A stretch of 29,497 nt of DNA from CAZTVF01 sp964616985 (GTDB lineage Bacteria; Planctomycetota; Phycisphaerae; SM23-33): NCBI GenBank assembly GCA_964616985.1, contig CAZTVF010000067.1, positions 1 to 29,497 of the forward strand, in the 5' to 3' direction. Positions 1-8,149 of this stretch are shown here, piece by piece. The notes below the pieces were generated by a model. The model had not been told where the DNA came from, did not search any database, and worked only from the letters and a program-made list of their open reading frames with translations. Position numbers and translations under genes: made by a program. Positions within the stretch are counted from its first letter, which is position 1. Each line of letters begins with the position of its first letter.

Positions 1-1070
1 TCGTAGTGGTCCTCGTCGAGCACCTGGCGGGCGCGGTTGACGTCCAGGAGGTCCTGCGTCTGTTTCGACCAGGGCAGCTCGGCCATCACCTCGATGTACG
101 TCTGGAGCAGGGAGGTCTCGGGCGATCCGGGCGGCATGGCCGCCAGTCGCTTGAGTTCGCGGATGGTCTCGCTGCGGACGTTGTCGGGCATGCCGGCGGT
201 GAGGATCTTGCGTTTGAGTTCATCGACCTCGGCCGTCTTCTCGTCGACCTGGCCCAGCTCCTTCTGGATGCTCTTCATCTGCTCCTGGAGGAACTCGTCG
301 CGGCGGCTGTGATCGGGCTCGCGGCGGACCTGGTCCTCGATGCGGCTGGAGAGCTCGGCCACCTCGATCTGGTGGGCCATGGCGGAGGCGACCTCGGCGA
401 CGCGTGCGGAGAGGTCGATCTGCTCGAGCATCTTCTGCTTCCACTCCATGTCGCCCTGGAGGAGGTTGGCGGTGAGGAAGTCGGCCAGGCTGCCGACGTC
501 GTCGATGGTGTCGAGAATGGCGATGGCCTCGCCGGGGGCCGTGGGCGTGAGATGGATCAGCCGGATCGCCAGTCGGCGGAGCTCGATCATGGCGCCGGCG
601 AGGTCCTGGCGCGGGGCGACCTGGTCGCCCAGCAGGCGGATGCGGGCCTTCATGTACGGCTCGGTGGCGATCCACTCGAGGACCTGCACGCGGGCCAGCC
701 CGTGCACGAGGACGTTCTGGTTGCCGTCCTCCATCTCCTGCGTGCGGTGGATGACGATGGCGGTGCCGATCTCGTACAGGTCGGCCGGCGTGGGGTTCTC
801 GGTTTCGAAGTGCCTCTGGCAGATGGTGACGATCACGCGGTTGTCGCCGTGGACGGATTGGAGCAGTCGCTTGGACTTCTCCCTTCCCACCGCCAGGGGC
901 GCCACCACGCCGGGAAACACTACCAGGTTCCGCACCGGCAGCACGCCCACCTCGTCGGGCACGCGGAACAATTCCATCGGCTCCTGCTGGGGCCCCGAAT
1001 CCTCGCCCGGATGCACGTCGACGTCAGACTGTCCTCGAATGGCCCCGACTTTTTTGTCTTCGTTGGACAT
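1..1070 (-). CDS. lon: Lon ATP-dependent protease, N-terminal part (3' end outside window)
   Basis: Lon is a cytoplasmic AAA+ serine protease that degrades misfolded and regulatory proteins. The 356 visible codons cover the N-terminal substrate-binding (LAN) domain, with the typical LPVRNLVVFPG stretch near residue 50. The helical linker follows (RREFL-like RRDEFLQEQMKSIQKELG at about 265), and the segment ending in NRARQVLDEDHY leads into the ATPase domain. Walker motifs and the Ser-Lys catalytic dyad lie beyond position 1. The ATG at 1068-1070 is preceded by GAGGAGGGG about 6 bases upstream, which fixes the start. It begins 39 bases after the HtrA-type gene on the same strand, so co-transcription is likely. 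The acidic N-terminal tail of about 35 residues before the LAN domain is longer than in many homologues. The long open frame on the opposite strand here is a high-GC shadow. Confidence 0.95.
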   Translation of the reverse strand, partial: MSNEDKKVGAIRGQSDVDVHPGEDSGPQQEPMELFRVPDEVGVLPVRNLVVFPGVVAPLAVGREKSKRLLQSVHGDNRVIVTICQRHFETENPTPADLYEIGTAIVIHRTQEMEDGNQNVLVHGLARVQVLEWIATEPYMKARIRLLGDQVAPRQDLAGAMIELRRLAIRLIHLTPTAPGEAIAILDTIDDVGSLADFLTANLLQGDMEWKQKMLEQIDLSARVAEVASAMAHQIEVAELSSRIEDQVRREPDHSRRDEFLQEQMKSIQKELGQVDEKTAEVDELKRKILTAGMPDNVRSETIRELKRLAAMPPGSPETSLLQTYIEVMAELPWSKQTQDLLDVNRARQVLDEDHY

Positions 1071-1109
1071 TGCCGCCCCTCCTCGCATAACGAGTATGGT
1101 TCAGCCGCT

Positions 1110-2630
1110 CTACTTCAGCGGATTCACGAACACGAATTGCTGTTTTCCCTTGGCGGTGCTCACCAAGATGCGCACGCCTTCGGGCGACGACTTGTTCGAC
1201 AACTCTTCGGTCAACTGCTCAACATTCTCGATGCTCCGCGACTGCACCTTCACGATCTGCATGCCTTCGGTGACGCCCTGTTCGGACGCGCTGGACATCG
1301 GACGCACGCTCACGACCACGACGCCGGCGGCGCCCTTGCGGTAGCCGTACTTGGTGGCCAGCTGCTCGTTCAGCTCGGCCACCTCCAGCCCGTAGCGAGC
1401 GAAGACCTTGGTGGCTGGTTCGGCCGCCTCGGGGTCGTCGGGCTGCGACAAGGCCGCAGCGATGACGGCGTCGGACGGGTCGGCCAGCGTCGCCTCCAAC
1501 TGCTGCTCCTTGCCGTCGCGGATGATGTCGATCTTGACCTTCCCCCCTGGGGCGACGGTGCCGATGAGGTTGCGCAGGCTGTTGCTGTTGATGATGCTCT
1601 TGCCGTCGATGGCGACGACGAAGTCGCCCGGGGCCAGGCCCGCCTTGCTGGCCGGGCTGCCGGACTCGACCTTGGTCACCAGCGCCCCGCGGATACCGTT
1701 GAGCTGGAAGCTTCTGGCCAGCGGGTAGTCCACGTCCTGGAACGCCACGCCCAGCCAGCCGCGTTCGATCCGCCCGACGGTGATGAGCTTGTTCATGATG
1801 ACCTTGAACATGCTGGAGGGAATGGACAGGCCGATGCCCTCGTTGCCGCCGCTGGTGGAGATAATCATGTTATTGAGGCCGATCACCTCGCCATGCATGT
1901 TGACCAGCGGACCGCCGCTGTTGCCGCGGTTGATGGCGGCGTCGGTCTGCAGGAAGTCCTGATAATTGCCCTTGAGCGAGGGATCGTCCGTGGCCCGCCC
2001 GGTGGCCGAGATGATGCCCGCGGTCACCGTCTGTGCCAGGCCGTTTGGGGCGCCGATGGCCAGCACCCAGTCGCCCGGCTGCACGTTCTCGCTGTCGCCG
2101 ATGGGGGCGGCGATGAGATGGTCGGGCTGGATCTTGACGACGGCCAGGTCGGTCAGCTGGTCGCTGCGGACCCACTCGCTGCGGAAGCGCCGCCCGTCGG
2201 CCAGCACGACCTCCACGCTGGAGGCGCCGCGCACGACGTGGTCGTCGGTGAGGATGTAGCCATGCTCGGCATCGACGATGACGCCCGAGCCCAGTCCCAT
2301 GATCGCCCGCGGGCGGAGGCCCTCGCGGGACGGCGGGCTGGCCTTGCCGTCGCTCTTGGAGAACTGCTTAAGCAGATCCACCAGGCCCGGCGAGGCGACC
2401 TTCATGACACGGATCTCCACCACGGCGGGCTTGACCGCCTTGGCCACCGCCCGGAACATGGGCGAGACGCTGTCGCGGGCGCACAACTCGCCCAGCGTGC
2501 AGCGAAGAGAATCATTCTCCAACTGCTGGGTCGTCGACGTCCGTTCCCCCTGCGTGCGGCCGATCTCCAGACCCAGGATCAACGCCGCCATCAGTGCCAT
2601 CAAAGGCAGCCAAATTCTTGTAGGTTTCAC
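1110..2630 (-). CDS. HtrA/Deg-type periplasmic serine protease with two PDZ domains
   Basis: This 506-aa protein is an HtrA/DegP/DegQ-type envelope protease. Residues 5-22 form a hydrophobic signal peptide or membrane anchor. The trypsin-like domain carries the full triad: His131 (TDDHVV), Asp161 (LTDLAVV) and Ser238 (GNSGGPL). PDZ1 (about 290-385) starts at GWLGV and PDZ2 (about 405-500) is more divergent. Such proteins degrade or refold damaged exported proteins. It sits between an unknown gene (72 bases upstream) and lon (39 bases downstream), which makes a protein quality-control operon plausible. The family assignment is firm. Which paralogue (DegP, DegQ or DegS-like) cannot be decided from sequence, so no symbol is given. 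Confidence 0.93.
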   Translation of the reverse strand: MKPTRIWLPLMALMAALILGLEIGRTQGERTSTTQQLENDSLRCTLGELCARDSVSPMFRAVAKAVKPAVVEIRVMKVASPGLVDLLKQFSKSDGKASPPSREGLRPRAIMGLGSGVIVDAEHGYILTDDHVVRGASSVEVVLADGRRFRSEWVRSDQLTDLAVVKIQPDHLIAAPIGDSENVQPGDWVLAIGAPNGLAQTVTAGIISATGRATDDPSLKGNYQDFLQTDAAINRGNSGGPLVNMHGEVIGLNNMIISTSGGNEGIGLSIPSSMFKVIMNKLITVGRIERGWLGVAFQDVDYPLARSFQLNGIRGALVTKVESGSPASKAGLAPGDFVVAIDGKSIINSNSLRNLIGTVAPGGKVKIDIIRDGKEQQLEATLADPSDAVIAAALSQPDDPEAAEPATKVFARYGLEVAELNEQLATKYGYRKGAAGVVVVSVRPMSSASEQGVTEGMQIVKVQSRSIENVEQLTEELSNKSSPEGVRILVSTAKGKQQFVFVNPLK

Positions 2631-2702
2631 GTGATGTCCCCTTCGCGGCCGGCCTTGCCGCCGACCGGCTGGCTTACCGATCCAAAGCGAACCCCTCGGA
2701 GA

Positions 2703-3110
2703 TTACTCTCCGAGCCCCAATTGCTCCAACGTGCTCACGGCCGGCTCGTTCTCACGGGCCGCCAGCCGCCGCAGCACCTTTACCAGCCGGGCGAACAGTT
2801 CAGCCGTCATCGGCTGGCCCTGCTCGGCCGCTTGCTGCAGCGTGAGCATCTTGTCCTGTACCTTGGGCGTGAAGCTTTCCATGACGGCTTCCACGTCCTG
2901 GCGGGTTCCCCGGATCGCGTCTTCCAGCTGCGTCACCAGCCCGTCGACGACGCACATGTCCAGTTCGAGCATGGTGATGCCCGTCGCAGCCGCCCGGGAG
3001 CCCTTCTTTTTGCGGGCCTTGGTCGCCTGCGGTGGGTCCAACAGTTCAACCTTCGCGTTACCTTCTGCAATGGTTTCGACCGCTTCAGCGATATGGTCAA
3101 CCTTCAACAT
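2703..3110 (-). CDS. Unknown 135-aa protein upstream of the HtrA-type gene
   Basis: I do not recognise a family. The protein starts MLKVDHIAEAVE, has a lysine-rich patch (KARKKKG) near residue 35, and is then predicted mostly helical (VVDGLVTQLEDAIRG, a QDVEAVMESF segment, and LFARLVKVLRRLAA). No signal peptide or membrane segment is seen, so it is probably cytoplasmic. An upstream in-frame ATG at 3117-3119 would add three residues, but it overlaps the AAAGG ribosome site, which sits 9 bases before the ATG at 3110; I therefore chose 3110. It reads in the same direction as the HtrA-type and lon genes and may be first in their transcript. Confidence 0.7.
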   Translation of the reverse strand: MLKVDHIAEAVETIAEGNAKVELLDPPQATKARKKKGSRAAATGITMLELDMCVVDGLVTQLEDAIRGTRQDVEAVMESFTPKVQDKMLTLQQAAEQGQPMTAELFARLVKVLRRLAARENEPAVSTLEQLGLGE

Positions 3111-3450
3111 GGGTCGCATCCTTTCATAGGCGTCCGGGGGAACGACTCGTCGCTCAACCCCTTTCGCCCTCTATTGCCTCTGAACCATCGTAGCGCCGGG
3201 GGCCCGCAAGCGTACGCAAGGCGGAGACCCATTTTGGGCAGGATGCACACCTACAAAGGATGGGGCGTGGAAAGGCTTGCAGCGCGGCGCGGACCCTCGG
3301 GGCTAGTGACCCGTCAAGAAAGATTCCTTAGGTCAAGTCGGCTGACGGCTAGTCCGTTCGGCGCTGTTTCTCGCTAGGGCCCAGACCTAACAGCGCCGAA
3401 CGGCAAGCCGCCGCCGGAGCCTTACTCCCAGATTCTATCGTGAAGGGCGG
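3111..3450. other. Intergenic region with one long hairpin
   Basis: About 340 bases separate the divergently oriented 3' end of the glycosidase-like gene and the 5' end of the 135-aa gene, both on the minus strand. The promoter of the 135-aa gene should lie here, but I see no convincing -35/-10 pair. The only clear structure is the inverted repeat at 3354-3403, annotated separately. A long plus-strand frame crosses this region, but it has no protein-like character. Confidence 0.6.
3354..3403. repeat. Dispersed palindromic repeat, copy 1 (15-bp perfect stem)
   Basis: CCGTTCGGCGCTGTT (3354-3368) is perfectly complementary to AACAGCGCCGAACGG (3389-3403), with a 20-base loop. It lies 48 bases beyond the stop of the glycosidase-like gene on the minus strand. 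The right arm and flank (3391-3410) are identical over 20 bases to 14495-14514, which is itself the arm of a second hairpin. Being intergenic, palindromic and repeated resembles a REP-type element. It could also act as a transcription terminator or mRNA stabiliser, but no T-run follows. Confidence 0.75.
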
Positions 3451-4431
3451 CTAGTCCAGCATGTCGGCCACCGCCGTGCCGATGCCGGTGGCGCCGTAGC
3501 CGTTGCCGCAGTAGAACAGCCGCAGGCGGCCGCCCTCCTCGATGACGTTGGGGTATTCCGTCATCTGGCCTTCCCAGCCGTCGCCGGCCGGCGGCAGCGA
3601 GAGGTTCTGATCGGCCGCCCCGCGATGCCAGGTGAGGCCGTCGTCGCTGACGGCCTCGCAGATGGAGTAGGCGCCGAACCGCGTGCCGATGCCGGCGTAG
3701 ATGGCCCGCCACCGCCGCGGCGTGCGCCAGACGTTCAGCGCGATGACGGCGGCGTTCTCGTAGTCGGCCTCGGCGCGGGGGCGAAGGATGACGCGTTTGT
3801 CGAACCACGACAGGCCGTCGTAGGAGTGGGCGATGACGGCCTGCTTGGCCTGGTTGATGCGGAGGTCGGAGTTGGGCGTGCCGGTGGCCAGCGTGTAGTG
3901 CATGCGATAGAGCACCCGGCCGTCGGGCTGGGGAATCTCCTGGATCCTGGCCCCGCCGGCGATGCCGTGGTTGTCGGGCCACTCGGGGAAGCCCTCGCCG
4001 GTGAGCACGGGCTGGTCGGAGGCCTTGTGCCAGTGGCGGAGGTCGTCGCTGACGGCCAGGCCCATGCCGTAGAAGGACTGGAGGCCCTTTTCCCACTGGC
4101 CGCTGTTGCCGGTGTAGTACAGGTGCCACCGCCCGCCGATGCGGTGCACGCAGGGCAGGACGCACCAGTTGGCGTCGAAGGAGCCCGGGGCGCCGATGTC
4201 GAACAGCGGCCCGTGGCGCGTCCAGCGGTGCAGGTCGGCCACCGGGGCGGTGGACAGGCAGATGCGGCGATGGCCGGCGGCGTCAGCCCCGGCGTAGAAC
4301 AGCCAGTACTCGTCGTCGCGGCGCAGGACGTGGGGGTTCATGCAGCACCCCACGTCGAACGCCCCGCCGCCGGGCGGCAGCACGGGGTTGGACGCATCCT
4401 TATGCCACTGGTGAACGGAAAAGTCGCTCAT
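3451..4431 (-). CDS. Beta-propeller glycoside hydrolase-like protein (GH43/GH32 clan type)
   Basis: This 326-aa protein has the repeated blade pattern of five-bladed beta-propeller glycosidases. Near the N-terminus it has NPVLPPG followed by FDVGCCMNP and YWLFYAGAD. Further blades repeat W-x-LYYTG, DDLRHWHK, YDGLSW, SDDGLTWH and LRLFYCGNG. These S-x-D-G/L-x-W blades are typical of GH43/GH32/GH68-like folds, but the exact family and catalytic acids cannot be assigned by eye. No signal peptide is seen, so it would act in the cytoplasm on imported oligosaccharide or glycoside. The ATG at 4429-4431 has GAGG about 6 bases upstream; a frame extending upstream to 4548 would run through the promoter and is rejected. 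It is divergent from the Fe-alcohol dehydrogenase operon and shares a 158-base regulatory region with it. Confidence 0.75.
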   Translation of the reverse strand: MSDFSVHQWHKDASNPVLPPGGGAFDVGCCMNPHVLRRDDEYWLFYAGADAAGHRRICLSTAPVADLHRWTRHGPLFDIGAPGSFDANWCVLPCVHRIGGRWHLYYTGNSGQWEKGLQSFYGMGLAVSDDLRHWHKASDQPVLTGEGFPEWPDNHGIAGGARIQEIPQPDGRVLYRMHYTLATGTPNSDLRINQAKQAVIAHSYDGLSWFDKRVILRPRAEADYENAAVIALNVWRTPRRWRAIYAGIGTRFGAYSICEAVSDDGLTWHRGAADQNLSLPPAGDGWEGQMTEYPNVIEEGGRLRLFYCGNGYGATGIGTAVADMLD

Positions 4432-4470
4432 GGCGCCTCGCAATCTCGCGGCAATCAACCGCGGGCGGGG

Positions 4471-4476
4471 ATTATA
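4471..4476 (-). promoter_or_regulatory. -10 box for the glycosidase-like gene
   Basis: The minus strand reads TATAAT here, a perfect -10 hexamer, about 40 bases before the ATG at 4431. No good -35 is found at the usual spacing. The 10-bp palindrome CGCAATTGCG (4480-4489) lies just upstream, between this box and the promoter of the divergent operon, and could be an operator. Confidence 0.45.
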
Positions 4477-4505
4477 CAGCGCAATTGCGGATTGCGGAGG
4501 TGTTG

Positions 4506-4534
4506 TTGACACGTGCGGCGCGGGGTTGGATACT
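4506..4534 (+). promoter_or_regulatory. Sigma70-type promoter of the catabolic operon
   Basis: A perfect -35 TTGACA (4506-4511), a 17-base spacer and a -10 GATACT (4529-4534, 4 of 6 matches) put transcription start near 4541, about 49 bases before the Fe-alcohol dehydrogenase ATG. This is the only strong promoter seen before the run of six plus-strand genes to 13027. Confidence 0.6.
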
Positions 4535-4589
4535 GGCGGGACGTGCAATTCGGTGCAGGAATCCTGGCGACAACGATTGAGGAGCGCAG

Positions 4590-5786
4590 ATGGAAAACTT
4601 CGAATTCTATAATCCGGTCAAGGTGATCTTCGGCGCGGGCGAGGTCGCTCGCACGGGCAGCGAGGCGGCCAAGCTGGGCCGCTTGGCCCTGGTCGTGTCA
4701 TACAAGGAGGCCGGGCCGCTTGCGGCGCTGCTGGCGCAGATCGAGGCGCAGCTGAAGGCGGCGGGCCTGGCCGTGGCCACGAGCTACAACGTGACGGCCA
4801 ACCCGCGGATGGACGACGTGTGCGCGGGCATCGCAACGGCCAAGGCCGCCAAGGCCGACGTGGTCGTCGGCGTCGGCGGCGGCAGCGCGATGGACGCGGC
4901 CAAGCTGATCGCCGCAGGCGTGCTGTACGTGGGCGACCCGCGTGACATGCTGGTGGTCCGCCAGGCGGGCTCCACGGCCCGCCCCCCGTCGGCGACGCTG
5001 CCGACGCTGATGGTGCCCACCCTGCCGGCGACGGCCAGCGAGATGAACTGCATCGCCGTGGCCACCAATGAAAAGACGATGGAGAAGTCCTACGCGTGGG
5101 ACTACTGCCTGTACCCCAAGGTCTCGATCGTGGACCCCGCCCTCACCTGCAGCCTGCCGGCCTACCAGACGGCGTGCGGGGCGGCCGACGCGATCAGCCA
5201 CGCGATGGAATCGTACCTCAACGCCCCCGCCGACACGCCGCTTCAGGACCGCATGCTCGAGGGCGTCATCGGCACGACCATCGACAACGTCCGCCTGGTG
5301 CTCAAGGACCCCGCCGACGTGACGGCCCGCGGCAACCTGCAGTGGGCGGCGACGCTGGCGTGGAACGGGTGGTGCAACGCGGGCATCAACGCCTGGGCCC
5401 CCATGCACCAGCTGGGCCACCCGATGAGCGCCCGCCACGGCGTGGCCCACGGGGCGAGCCTCTCGCTGGTCATGCCCCACTGGATGCGATACATCCTGCC
5501 CCAGCGCACCGAGCGCCTGGTGCAGTTCGCCGTGCGGGTCTTCGGCATCGAGCCCAAGGGCAGCCCCGCCGCCGTCGCCGCCGCCGGGATCGACGCCTTC
5601 GAGAAATTCCTCCGCGAGATCGGCGTGCCCACCCGACTGGCCCAGGTGAAGATCGGCCCGGCCGAGGCCGAGGTGCTCATCGACGATATCCGCAAGATCA
5701 GCCTCAACGCCGACGGCAAGCTCGTCGGCCGACCGGCCGTGGACATCCAGGGTGTCCGCGAGATCTTCCGGATGGCGATGCAATGA
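4590..5786 (+). CDS. Iron-containing alcohol dehydrogenase
   Basis: This 398-aa protein has the full group III Fe-ADH architecture. The start FYNPVKVIFG and the GVGGGSAMDAAK nucleotide motif (about 94-105) are typical. The metal ligands are all present: Asp200 and His204 (ADAISH), His273 and His287, with the standard 14-residue spacing of the last pair. Such enzymes reduce aldehydes to alcohols with NAD(P)H, and overall this looks closest to the YqhD/butanol dehydrogenase branch. GAGGAG lies 6 bases before the ATG. The stop overlaps the start of the DeoC-family gene by 4 bases (ATGA), so the two are translationally coupled. Together they suggest reduction of an aldehyde released by the aldolase, for example acetaldehyde to ethanol; that substrate is inferred. 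Confidence 0.93.
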   Translation: MENFEFYNPVKVIFGAGEVARTGSEAAKLGRLALVVSYKEAGPLAALLAQIEAQLKAAGLAVATSYNVTANPRMDDVCAGIATAKAAKADVVVGVGGGSAMDAAKLIAAGVLYVGDPRDMLVVRQAGSTARPPSATLPTLMVPTLPATASEMNCIAVATNEKTMEKSYAWDYCLYPKVSIVDPALTCSLPAYQTACGAADAISHAMESYLNAPADTPLQDRMLEGVIGTTIDNVRLVLKDPADVTARGNLQWAATLAWNGWCNAGINAWAPMHQLGHPMSARHGVAHGASLSLVMPHWMRYILPQRTERLVQFAVRVFGIEPKGSPAAVAAAGIDAFEKFLREIGVPTRLAQVKIGPAEAEVLIDDIRKISLNADGKLVGRPAVDIQGVREIFRMAMQ

Positions 5787-6490
5787 GCGCAATGACCGTC
5801 GCACAGATCGCACGCATGCTGGACCTCAGCGCCGTCCAAGCCCAGCACAACGAGGACGACATCCGCGCCCTGGCCGCCTGCGCCCGGAAGTATCGCTGCG
5901 TGGCCGCCTTTGCCCTGCCCTCGCTGACGCCGCTGCTGGCCGAACTGCTGGCCGGCGACAAGGACATCGCCGTCGGCGGCGTGGTGGGCTTCCCGGCCGG
6001 GGGCGACACCACGGCCGCCAAGGTCGCCCAGGCCCGCGAGCTGGTGCAGATCGGCTGCGGCGAGCTGGACATGGTGATCAACGTCGGCCTCCTTCGCAGC
6101 GGGCGGACGGACCGCGTCCGCGACGACATCGTGGCCGTGCGCGAGGCGGCGGGGCGACTGCCGCTGAAGGTGATCCTGGAGTGCCACCACCTGACGGACG
6201 AGCAGATTCGCTCGGCCTGCGCCGCCTGCGTCGAGACGGGTGCGGCATATGTGAAGACGGGCACGGGCTGGGCGCCCACGGGCGCCACGGCGCACAACGT
6301 CGCCCTCATGCACCAGTGCGTGGGCGGTAAGTGCCTGGTCAAGGCGGCCGGCGGCATCCGCGACCTGGCCACGCTGCTGGAACTGCACCGCCTGGGCGCC
6401 AGCCGCTTCGGCGTGGGCATCGGTTCGGCCATCGCCATCCTGCAGCAGGCGGCGGGACAGGGCGGCGCCGCGGCGAGCGAAGGGTATTGA
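5783..6490 (+). CDS. deoC: DeoC-family class I aldolase (deoxyribose-phosphate aldolase-like)
   Basis: This 235-aa protein matches the DeoC TIM-barrel aldolases. The catalytic residues are in place: Asp96 (ELDMVINVG), the Schiff-base Lys158 (YVKTGTGW) and Lys187 (VKAAGGIRD). DeoC cleaves 2-deoxyribose 5-phosphate to acetaldehyde and glyceraldehyde 3-phosphate. The length is normal for the family. The ATG overlaps the Fe-ADH stop by 4 bases and a kinase gene follows, so the real substrate may be another deoxy-sugar phosphate made within this operon. The ATG at 5792 (MTVAQ) is an alternative start. LsrF-like activity is less likely on length and motifs, but not excluded. Confidence 0.88.
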   Translation: MSAMTVAQIARMLDLSAVQAQHNEDDIRALAACARKYRCVAAFALPSLTPLLAELLAGDKDIAVGGVVGFPAGGDTTAAKVAQARELVQIGCGELDMVINVGLLRSGRTDRVRDDIVAVREAAGRLPLKVILECHHLTDEQIRSACAACVETGAAYVKTGTGWAPTGATAHNVALMHQCVGGKCLVKAAGGIRDLATLLELHRLGASRFGVGIGSAIAILQQAAGQGGAAASEGY

Positions 6491-6556
6491 CCGCGGCCCC
6501 ACATGCCTGAAGGGACGTGCCGCGGCGAAGCATCGGCAGACAACGGGACGAACGAT

Positions 6557-8086
6557 ATGTCTTTGATTCTCGCTTACGACCTGGGAACGGGCGGCAACAA
6601 GGCGTCGCTGTACGATGAGGCGGGGCGTTGCCTGGCGGCCGAGTTCGTGCCCTACCCCACGCAGTATCCACGGTCGGGCTGGCACGAGCAACGGCCGCTG
6701 GACTGGTGGAACGCCATCGTCCAGAGCACCCGCAATCTCTTCGCGGGCGGCCTGCCGCGCCATGAGGTCTCGTGCATCGGCATCAGCGGGCACAGCCTGG
6801 GCGTCGTGCCGCTGGACGCCCGCGGCGAACTGCTGCTGGACGGCACGCCGATCTGGTCGGACAGCCGCCCCGATACGCAGCCGCAGGACTTCTTCCGCCA
6901 CGTCAGCCCCGCCGACTGGTACCGCGCCACCGGCAGCGGCTTTCCCGCCCCGCTGTACTCGATCTTCAAGATCATGTGGTACCGCGACCGCCAGGCGGAC
7001 ATGTTCGGCCGCGTGCACAAGATCATCGGCACCAAGGACTACATCAACTACCGCCTCACCGGGCGCCTCGCCACCGACTTCTCCTACGCCTCCGGCAGCG
7101 GCGTGTACGACCTGGCCGCCTGGGCGTACAGCCCGCGGCTGATCGCCGCCAGCGGCATCGACCCGGCCTTGCTGCCGCAGATCGTGCCTTCGACCGAGGT
7201 GCTGGGCACGCTGACGCCCCAGGCCGCCGAGGCGCTGGGCCTGCCCGCCTCGGTCCGCGTGGTCGCCGGCGGCGTCGACAACTCGTGCATGGCCCTGGGC
7301 GCCAAGGCATACGCCGAAGGCCGCATGTACAACTCGCTGGGCTCCTCCAGTTGGATCGCCGTCTGCTCCAAAAAGCCCCTGCTGGACGACCGCTCCAAGC
7401 CCTACGTCTTCGCCCACGTGGTGAAGGGATACTTCGCGTCGGCCACCGCGATCTTCTCGGCCGGGACGACCTTCCGCTGGGTGCGCGATCACTTCTGCCG
7501 CGACCTGTCGGCCCGGGCGGCCGCCGAGGGCACGGACGTGTACGACCTGATGACGGCCGAGGCGGCCCAGTCGCCCGTAGGGGCCAAGGGGCTACTGTTC
7601 AACCCCAGCCTGGCCGGCGGCAGCAGCCTCGACGACAGCCCGCTGGTCCGCGGGGCGATGGCGGGGCTGGACCTGGGCCACGACCGCCACGACATCCTCC
7701 GCGCGTGCATCGAGGGCATCGCCCTGGGCCTGCGCAGCGCGATGGACGAGCTGGGCAAGCTGACGCGGCTGGACGAGACCATGATCGTCGTCGGCGGGGG
7801 CAGCAAGAGCCCGCTGTGGCGGCAGATCCTCGCCGACGTGTATGCCCGCCCCGTGGTCAAGACCAACGTGGACCAGCAGGCGGCGGCCCTGGGCGCCGCC
7901 GCCGTCGCCGCCGTGGGCACCGGGCTGTGGAAGGACTTCACGCCCATCGACGCCATTCATCAGGAGCAGGCGTCCGCGCAGCCCACGGCCGAGGGGGTCG
8001 CGGCGTACGCCCGCCTGCTGCCGCACTTTCGGGCCCACGCCCGGGACCTTGCCCGCCTGGCGCATGAGATGCAGCCGCGGGTATAA
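6557..8086 (+). CDS. FGGY-family carbohydrate kinase (xylulokinase-like)
   Basis: This 509-aa protein has both FGGY domains of the ASKHA fold. The first phosphate loop is YDLGTGGNKASL (7-18). GWHEQRPLDWW (41-51) and SGHSLGVVPLD (78-87) are typical of xylulokinase-type enzymes. GGVDNS supplies the likely catalytic base Asp241, and IVVGGGSKSPLWRQILADV (about 420) is the C-terminal signature. FGGY kinases phosphorylate ketoses or polyols such as xylulose, ribulose, ribitol and glycerol; the substrate cannot be read off. I chose the ATG at 6557 because the phosphate loop begins at once after it; an upstream ATG at 6503 would add 18 unrelated residues. The ribosome site (GGGACG) is weak, so translation may depend on the upstream genes. 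Confidence 0.92.
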   Translation: MSLILAYDLGTGGNKASLYDEAGRCLAAEFVPYPTQYPRSGWHEQRPLDWWNAIVQSTRNLFAGGLPRHEVSCIGISGHSLGVVPLDARGELLLDGTPIWSDSRPDTQPQDFFRHVSPADWYRATGSGFPAPLYSIFKIMWYRDRQADMFGRVHKIIGTKDYINYRLTGRLATDFSYASGSGVYDLAAWAYSPRLIAASGIDPALLPQIVPSTEVLGTLTPQAAEALGLPASVRVVAGGVDNSCMALGAKAYAEGRMYNSLGSSSWIAVCSKKPLLDDRSKPYVFAHVVKGYFASATAIFSAGTTFRWVRDHFCRDLSARAAAEGTDVYDLMTAEAAQSPVGAKGLLFNPSLAGGSSLDDSPLVRGAMAGLDLGHDRHDILRACIEGIALGLRSAMDELGKLTRLDETMIVVGGGSKSPLWRQILADVYARPVVKTNVDQQAAALGAAAVAAVGTGLWKDFTPIDAIHQEQASAQPTAEGVAAYARLLPHFRAHARDLARLAHEMQPRV

Positions 8087-8149
8087 TTGCCGATTGACCC
8101 TCGTTGGAGGCGAAGGGGATAATTCCCCGCTTCTCGAAAGAAGGATTGC

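Noticed and set aside
6..3377. A 1123-codon open frame on the plus strand
   Set aside because: It is antisense to lon, the HtrA-type gene and the 135-aa gene, has the His/Gly/Asp/Leu-rich composition of a high-GC shadow and no recognisable domain.
5243..7492. Long minus-strand frames opposite the catabolic operon
   Set aside because: The plus-strand genes carry full catalytic motifs; the minus frames are repetitive in composition and have no motif or ribosome site.
8107..8135. GGGGATAATTCCCC palindrome before the glycyl radical enzyme gene as a regulatory site
   Set aside because: It is a short stem of 5 bp in a 63-base gap within the operon, with no supporting promoter or second copy.
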